Virus record (IMG/VR): IMGVR_UViG_3300042293_000071
Span: 1-40,549 of that record
DNA length: 40,549 nt
Strand: one strand, 5' to 3'
DNA from: a virus
In this document: piece by piece, positions 36,128-40,549 of the stretch
Layout: every line of letters begins with the position of its first letter
Position numbering within the stretch: the stretch's first letter is position 1
Notes under the pieces: generated by a model
What the model was told of the DNA's origin: nothing
Database searches by the model: none
Seen by the model: the letters and a program-made list of their open reading frames with translations, nothing else
Made by a program: the position numbers and the translations under genes

Positions 36128-36319
36128 TTACTCTGAGCCTTTGCCGTAGGCAGTCTCTTTAGAGTCTAGAGCCTTTAGGATAGGTGCAGCAAGTGATGCG
36201 AGGAATGCTGAACCTAATGCCTTAGGGTCTGTGATTCCTGCGATGTACATTGCTAGCACAGATGCGAAAGCTGCACGTAGGTATGTGCCTGCGATAGCAA
36301 CTAGTTTCTCTGTATTCAT
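36128..36319 (-). CDS. Small membrane protein, holin candidate
   Basis: A 63-residue protein with hydrophobic segments at ~14-28 (YLRAAFASVLAMYIAG) and ~35-50 (ALGSAFLASLAAPILKAL), with short charged ends. Two weak membrane helices and a position directly after the endolysin gene (9-bp gap) fit a small holin or pinholin. It is the last gene before the terminator. Function inferred from context; holins have little sequence conservation. Confidence 0.6.
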   Translation of the reverse strand: MNTEKLVAIAGTYLRAAFASVLAMYIAGITDPKALGSAFLASLAAPILKALDSKETAYGKGSE

Positions 36320-36328
36320 AAGTCCTCC

Positions 36329-36838
36329 TTAGGACGTAGGATTTGACGCATGGACTTTGCAACAAGTGCAAACTTCAGTCTTATACGTTTTCTTGCTTGG
36401 CGATGGTGTGAGTACCGCCTTCACCTGATTGATTACCTTAGGCTGATTAAGCCACCAGAACCAAGGTGAAGTATCATTGCCCGCCCCGTCATTGATTGAA
36501 ATATGTAGGTGCTTGTTGTGCTTGTTGCTACCTGTGTATTCACGGTCGCCTTCAGCTGCACGTTCCTTTGACCAAATCTTTCCCTTGAAAATCAGGTACT
36601 TGACTCGCTTGTCTTCCTTTAACTTCTGGAAGATATCGACGCAGTCGATGCCGTGCTTAGGGTCATGGGTTAAATCTACAGCAAGACCTGTGTTATGGTC
36701 GCTGGTTGGATTCTGTGCCTGATGTGCTTTCGACGGCAGAAGTCCATCGGATACTTTCAAACGAGAGGGCGCTATCGCTGTGGCTTGTCGAAGGACAGCA
36801 GTAGCGGCAGGTGTGGCTTTCTTGACAACAATTTTCAT
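36329..36838 (-). CDS. M15-family (VanY-like) peptidase endolysin
   Basis: A 169-residue protein. The zinc peptidase signature is clear: SDHNTGLAVDLTHD (H48, D55) and HNKHLHIS (H110, H112), with RVKYLIFKGKIWS between them, as in D-Ala-D-Ala carboxypeptidase or L-Ala-D-Glu peptidase endolysins of actinophages. It would cut the peptide part of peptidoglycan at lysis. No signal peptide is obvious, so holin-dependent release is expected. The C-terminal tail VCTCCKVHASNPTS with three Cys is unusual and may be a short wall-binding or zinc knuckle. Confidence 0.85.
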   Translation of the reverse strand: MKIVVKKATPAATAVLRQATAIAPSRLKVSDGLLPSKAHQAQNPTSDHNTGLAVDLTHDPKHGIDCVDIFQKLKEDKRVKYLIFKGKIWSKERAAEGDREYTGSNKHNKHLHISINDGAGNDTSPWFWWLNQPKVINQVKAVLTPSPSKKTYKTEVCTCCKVHASNPTS

Positions 36839-37041
36839 TCATTCTTCCCTCGCTGTAACATCATTTGGTATAGAATTTCTACTTTTTCTTCCAGTCTAAT
36901 GACGGAATCTTTAACACTTGAACCACCATTGGGCTTAAGTTCGTTGAGGTAGTGCTTGACTAGCCACTTAACGGCTCCAAGGAATCCACCTATAATTGTA
37001 AGTACTGCAACGGCTACCGTTGCGTAGTCTTGTGGTTGCAT
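36835..37041 (-). CDS. Membrane protein with C-terminal coiled coil, second holin-type candidate
   Basis: A 68-residue protein: one membrane helix (residues ~7-28, TVAVAVLTIIGGFLGAVKWL) followed by a helical charged tail (DSVIRLEEKVEILYQMMLQR). Similar small proteins stand next to actinophage endolysins as holin or lysis-accessory proteins. ATG 37041 shares its A with the TAA of the nozzle gene (TAATG), and its end overlaps the endolysin start by 4 bp. Confidence 0.6.
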   Translation of the reverse strand: MQPQDYATVAVAVLTIIGGFLGAVKWLVKHYLNELKPNGGSSVKDSVIRLEEKVEILYQMMLQRGKNE

Positions 37042-39257
37042 TAGACTGTCCTAATCGTGATATCAATGACACCACCATAGCCTGTGAAGCCACGGTCTGG
37101 AGGTGTGAGGCGGGTGAAAGAGATTTGTTCAATGACAGCCTGACGTGACTCACCTGTGGTTAAGTCTTGCCAAGTTACAACGTCACCATTTTCTTCAATG
37201 GATTCTAGCTGGGCAATTCTATCGAAGGCTCTGCCTTCATACCCAACCTGTACGTTGTATCGGTCTGTCTCCACGTCATAGCAATAGACGGGGAATCTCA
37301 TTACACGTTGGCGAGGCGTAGCGATAGTCGACTTAGCCTGATAGCCTTCCATGATTGGTCCCTTAGTGTTGTCAACACCATCACGGAATAAGAGGAACTT
37401 ATAAGCCAGATATTCCTGTGCTTCTTGTGGATTAGATGTAGTTACTTCTACTGGCGGGACTGACGCATCGTAAGATACGACATCGTACTCAGTGCCATCT
37501 GCTGTAACTGTTTCCAGTGTCATTGAGCCATAGGTATAGTCACCGCGTGCAATAAGACGCTTGAAGTTCTTTGGCTCTAGCGTGTTGTAGCGAATGTAGC
37601 CAGTCTGTATGTATCCAGTTGGTAGCAGTTCTGTGTCATCTTGAATGTATGTAGAGCCAGGAGTATTGGCTACTGCTGTCGCTGATGATACTGCAGTCGA
37701 TGCCACGGTTGAAGTCACCGCGCTAGTGTATGTAAAGGTTGTTGTTGTTGCACTCGTCACAGTCCAAGGACCAGTAGAAGAGTTAAAGTTAGAATCAACT
37801 CCCTCTACCCATACAGCATCTCCAGTAGTCAACCCATGGGCTGTAGCGGTTGTTAGTGTTGCAACACCTGATGTCATAACCTTATTGGTAATTGTGCCAC
37901 CAACAGTTAAACCAGTGGATGCAAATACTAATTGGTCAGTGCCGTTAGCAAATGCGCAAGCAGTAGTGACACGGCCTGTAACTCCACCATAATAGATATC
38001 GTTTGCATAAGCAAAGCGCAATGCTTCCAACTGTAGACTTAGGTCAATACGGATAACTCCAGGTTCGCCATCTACGCCAGTTGCACACCATACATAATGG
38101 TCACGGCTAGCAAAATCATAGCAAGGCTGGCTTGTCTCTACGATAAGAGGTCCATAAGTAAGTGAACCGTCTTGGTCTGAAACTACTGCAACGCGGATTC
38201 CCTTGTTAGTTCCAATAATCATATAACCTAAGTAGTAGTGAATCTTATGTACGATTTCACCTACTGGGAACTCTGCTGCAGTAATTGCAGATGTCAATGT
38301 TGGCATAACGCCAGCAGTTGATAGGGTAAACTTGATGATGCTAGACTGGATTCCATTGTAGCCAGATACGTAAATGGCAGGACCAGAAGCAGCAACAGAT
38401 GTGTACACATGGGTTGTTGATGGGTGTGTGTATACAGGGCTTGGCATCGCTACTGCAGATGCAGCAAACTCATACACCTTGTTATCGGCGCACATAACAA
38501 TACGCTCTTTTACATACTCCATAGCAGCGTTGTTGATTGTGCCAATCTCATCAAACATCAGTGTAACATCTGCTGTAGATGCAGAAGTGCCAGTCAGTGG
38601 CTTCTTGTATACAGTCTTTTTGGTTGATGTGTTAGTAATCCAGTAGGCAAATGTTCCATCGTCGCAGATAGCATATACCGCTGAATCTGTGCCAGCATTG
38701 TAGTTAATGAAGTGTGTCTCATTGCCATCGGTATCAATCTTATCAACATCATATTCATCTGCCAATAAAACGCCTGGAGTATCATTCCATCTAATCGAAC
38801 GTAGGTATTGATTTGGGCGACCATTAGATTTGATTGCTCCAGTTGTAATGTGTCCTACATTAACATTATTAAGTAGCGTTACTTTACCCTGTGTCCATAC
38901 ATCTACACCCTTGCTATCGGCAAAGCGATAGTGGTCAGGTGAGTTAGATGCAGTCTGGGCTGGGTCGTAAAAGGTTATACCGTCTCCACCGTGGAAAGAC
39001 TGCTGACTACGAATCCACCAACCAGTAAGTGATTGCTCGCCTGGTTCAGTCTGATTGTCGAACTGTTCCTTACGGAACGGTGCAGTCTGTCGGATATAAG
39101 GACGTGCATCGCTGATAGCATAAATAAACGGCATACCGCCAATAGCAGTATCGTATGCTACATCAGTGTTCTGCCAGATGGATGTAGTAGAAACTACACC
39201 AACATCAACAGCAATTGCCCGCGTTGCACGACCTTCGGTAATATCACGACCAGCCAC
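37041..39257 (-). CDS. Tail nozzle-like β-rich protein with an inserted domain
   Basis: A 738-residue β-rich protein starting at GTG 39257 (AAGGAG 6 nt upstream). It opens with GRATRAIAVDVGV and PGEQSLTGWWIRS; the middle has repeating WxxD/Y-type strands suggestive of a β-propeller (DDGTFAYWITN, GPAIYVSGYNG, DHYVWCATG). Around residues 455-535 lies a Thr/Ala/Val-rich stretch (GVATLTTATAHGLTTGDAV) that looks like an inserted Ig-like domain; the fold then resumes and ends DRGFTGYGGVIDITIRTV. In podoviruses the tail nozzle (T7 gp12) has this size and β-propeller core. That assignment is inferred. The left end of the window holds a diverged N-terminal copy. Confidence 0.6.
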   Translation of the reverse strand: MAGRDITEGRATRAIAVDVGVVSTTSIWQNTDVAYDTAIGGMPFIYAISDARPYIRQTAPFRKEQFDNQTEPGEQSLTGWWIRSQQSFHGGDGITFYDPAQTASNSPDHYRFADSKGVDVWTQGKVTLLNNVNVGHITTGAIKSNGRPNQYLRSIRWNDTPGVLLADEYDVDKIDTDGNETHFINYNAGTDSAVYAICDDGTFAYWITNTSTKKTVYKKPLTGTSASTADVTLMFDEIGTINNAAMEYVKERIVMCADNKVYEFAASAVAMPSPVYTHPSTTHVYTSVAASGPAIYVSGYNGIQSSIIKFTLSTAGVMPTLTSAITAAEFPVGEIVHKIHYYLGYMIIGTNKGIRVAVVSDQDGSLTYGPLIVETSQPCYDFASRDHYVWCATGVDGEPGVIRIDLSLQLEALRFAYANDIYYGGVTGRVTTACAFANGTDQLVFASTGLTVGGTITNKVMTSGVATLTTATAHGLTTGDAVWVEGVDSNFNSSTGPWTVTSATTTTFTYTSAVTSTVASTAVSSATAVANTPGSTYIQDDTELLPTGYIQTGYIRYNTLEPKNFKRLIARGDYTYGSMTLETVTADGTEYDVVSYDASVPPVEVTTSNPQEAQEYLAYKFLLFRDGVDNTKGPIMEGYQAKSTIATPRQRVMRFPVYCYDVETDRYNVQVGYEGRAFDRIAQLESIEENGDVVTWQDLTTGESRQAVIEQISFTRLTPPDRGFTGYGGVIDITIRTV

Positions 39258-39266
39258 GTAGACTCC

Positions 39267-39989
39267 TTAGTTTGGTTGTTCTTTCATTTTCTTTTGAATA
39301 CTATCCATTGTCCAGTACATACCATAGTAATCATAGTCAAGCGCAAAGCGCTTCATATGCTTTACTAGAGCACCAGTGTGTGCATGTAGTGGGATACCAG
39401 CAGCCTTCATCTTGCGGAAGAAGATGATATCTTCACCGATAAACTGGTCATCGGTTCCGCCTGCAGTCTCCATAAATAGGGACTGGTTAGGATGCTTGTC
39501 TCGCATAGTGGACACGATAGACCTGTGCATAAGCACTAGCCCAAATCCTGCTGAGTCACACTTGATAACTTCGTTCTGTGGTAGTGGGTGTACATACTGA
39601 ATCTCATACTCAGATACATCATTAAAGAGTACTGGATATGGCTTCATCAATGTGCCTTCATTCTCCTTAGAGATGAAGTACACGCCACTTACTACAGGAC
39701 GGTGATGCTTGTCAGCAGTTGCCCATAATTTCTGCATTACTTCTGGTGTTAGAACAATGTCTGAATCTACCCATAGTAGCCAGTCAGTCTTCATATTGTC
39801 AGCCCAGTAATCAAATAAAACTTGGCGTTGTCTGCCAATTTGATTACCTTGCACTCTGATGGATGTACTAATTGGCATCTTGTTAGCCCCGCCAGTAATT
39901 ACTGCAGACATCAGTCCCTCAGTAAATTTACCATCTACCATACCACCATCGCACCAGCCAATGGCTACTGTTTCTTTTGGTTGAATCAT
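39267..39989 (-). CDS. GT-A-type glycosyltransferase, present only in the right-hand copy
   Basis: A 240-residue protein with family-2-like features: VAIGWCDGG start, QRQVLFDYW helix, TDWLLWVDSDIVL with the DxD-type metal site (D75-S-D77), SAGFGLVLMHRS, and FIGEDIIFFRKMKAAG with the acidic acceptor-side ED. Soluble, no membrane helix. It could glycosylate a virion protein (fibre, nozzle) or host surface sugar. In the left copy of this locus the gene is missing and its neighbours are 26 bp apart, so it behaves as an exchangeable cassette. A short gap of 9-16 bp separates it from each neighbour. Confidence 0.8.
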   Translation of the reverse strand: MIQPKETVAIGWCDGGMVDGKFTEGLMSAVITGGANKMPISTSIRVQGNQIGRQRQVLFDYWADNMKTDWLLWVDSDIVLTPEVMQKLWATADKHHRPVVSGVYFISKENEGTLMKPYPVLFNDVSEYEIQYVHPLPQNEVIKCDSAGFGLVLMHRSIVSTMRDKHPNQSLFMETAGGTDDQFIGEDIIFFRKMKAAGIPLHAHTGALVKHMKRFALDYDYYGMYWTMDSIQKKMKEQPN

Positions 39990-40005
39990 TGCGTCCCCGC
40001 TTCCG

Positions 40006-40239
40006 TTACTTAGATAGTGCTGCGATTTCTTCTGGTGTTAGACCAAGTGTTGCTAGTTTAGCCTTAGCAGATTCTTTGGCTGCTTCTTCTGCGGCAACTG
40101 CTGCATCTTGTAGTGCCTTCTGTTCTGCTGCTGCAATAACATCAGCCTCACGCTGTGCAATTTCTTCACCAGTCAATGGCACTTCTGCCACTACACCAGT
40201 TGAGCAGTCTACGATTATTTTTGTTAGTGTCTCTGACAT
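40006..40239 (-). CDS. Small tail-module protein, right copy
   Basis: A 77-residue protein, counterpart of 535-768: the same start MSETLTKIIV and the same end of KLATLGLT-(P/A)-EEIAALSK, with about 12 substitutions, mainly in the Ala/Glu-rich middle (VIAAAEQKALQDAAV here). Ends conserved and middle variable suggest a helical spacer with two fixed contact points. It lies between the glycosyltransferase gene and the 95-residue gene, with which it shares one base (TAATG-type overlap). Confidence 0.7.
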   Translation of the reverse strand: MSETLTKIIVDCSTGVVAEVPLTGEEIAQREADVIAAAEQKALQDAAVAAEEAAKESAKAKLATLGLTPEEIAALSK

Positions 40240-40526
40240 TAGATTATCTCCTTGATAGTATGTTGTTCGTTATTGCAAATCCAAAGACAAGTTGCCTCAT
40301 CTAGTACTGCTTCATCGTGGCACTTAGGTGGAATAAATCCATCTAGTGTTGGGTCATATGCGTAGCCAATACCTGCAAAGTTTTTACGGATATTGTTGTT
40401 GTAACTTGTTTTAACCCAAGTACCGCCAAGTGCGTTAAAGAAGGCTTCGCCTTCATCTCCATAGTTAGGTCCTACTAGAACACGTAGTACTACGTTGTTG
40501 TTATCTACTTCTGCCCAATGACTCAT
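40239..40526 (-). CDS. Small conserved phage tail-module protein, right copy
   Basis: A 95-residue protein, counterpart of 768-1055. The first 55 residues are identical; the last 40 differ at about 10 sites (for example YAYDPTLDGFIPPK against YLYNLTLDAFVPPK). Its ATG overlaps the TGA of a fibre gene that continues beyond the window. Function unknown, as for the left copy. Confidence 0.75.
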   Translation of the reverse strand: MSHWAEVDNNNVVLRVLVGPNYGDEGEAFFNALGGTWVKTSYNNNIRKNFAGIGYAYDPTLDGFIPPKCHDEAVLDEATCLWICNNEQHTIKEII

Positions 40527-40549
40527 ACTGTATACCTCACAATCACAAT
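40423..40549. repeat. 127-bp right-end sequence identical to 952-1078
   Basis: The last 127 bases of the window repeat 952-1078 exactly in direct orientation. If the ends are joined through it, the genome unit is 39,471 bp and the partial fibre gene at 40523-40549 becomes the fibre at 1052-2326. Confidence 0.9.
40523..40549 (-). CDS. Last codons of a glycine-rich fibre gene (cut by window edge)
   Basis: The eight visible codons before TGA read IVIVRYTV, identical to the end of the glycine-rich fibre at 1052-2326. It is almost certainly the same gene reached again after going round a circular genome, or a second copy of it. Confidence 0.8.
   Translation of the reverse strand: MVIVRYTV

Noticed and set aside
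40239-40549. True terminal direct repeat of the phage
   Set aside because: The matching copy is internal (952-1078), not at base 1, and the sequence left of it diverges; an assembly-graph overlap fits better.

Overview
The window reads as almost one complete genome of a tailed, probably short-tailed (podovirus-like), lytic phage of an actinobacterium. Phage evidence: large terminase, portal, scaffold, HK97-fold capsid protein, tail nozzle and fibres, M15 endolysin with small membrane proteins, and a primase/helicase/nuclease set. Actinobacterial evidence: a WhiB-like Fe-S regulator (28801-29130), a Cas4-like nuclease and DnaG-like primase of the type seen in actinophages, and a probable leaderless start. 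The moderate GC suggests a low-GC aquatic actinobacterium as host; that is inference. I see no integrase, excisionase, reverse transcriptase, tRNA, CRISPR array or DNA polymerase.

Layout. (1) Late module, minus strand, read from 23888 leftwards: TerL with an N-terminal HTH; three small basic proteins; portal; a proteasome/HslV-like Ntn hydrolase; a 1537-residue virion protein and three more probable internal virion proteins; scaffold; capsid; a run of tiny Lys-rich proteins; connector; fibres. (2) A 0.94-kb non-coding control region (23889-24829) with AT palindromes, hairpins, 11-bp-phased TCTCAGG repeats and a series of rightward TTGAC-N17-TANNNT promoters. (3) Early module, plus strand, 24830-30565: about 18 mostly tiny genes, about half with zinc-ribbon-like Cys clusters, including a Cys-rich/amidoligase fusion next to a class II glutamine amidotransferase, WhiB, an FmdB-like protein and a lytic transglycosylase-like protein. 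(4) Replication/regulation module, minus strand, 35714 to 30486: Cas4-like nuclease (split), Zn-ribbon protein, RecA/DnaB-type ATPase, Holliday-junction-resolvase-like protein, primase (split), DUF1599-like protein, a PD-(D/E)XK-like protein and a sigma-factor-like protein. It converges on the early module. (5) A strong bidirectional terminator at 36053-36091, then the last late genes on the minus strand: holin candidate, M15 endolysin, second membrane protein, nozzle, glycosyltransferase, two small tail proteins.

The two window ends are the same locus in two versions. Bases 952-1078 and 40423-40549 are identical over 127 bp, and 1-951 is a diverged version of the right end that lacks the glycosyltransferase gene. 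The simplest reading is a circular (or circularly permuted) genome of about 39.47 kb whose assembly stopped where two population alleles merge. The late genes then form one unbroken leftward unit from terminase around the circle to the terminator at 36.05 kb. A true tandem duplication is the alternative.

How the parts may work together (inference): host sigma70 RNA polymerase fires the consensus early promoters; WhiB and the small zinc proteins modulate the host; the amidoligase/amidotransferase pair modifies a host or phage target; the primase/helicase/nuclease set replicates DNA with the host polymerase; the phage sigma-like factor is a candidate switch to the leftward late unit, for which I found no sigma70-like promoter.
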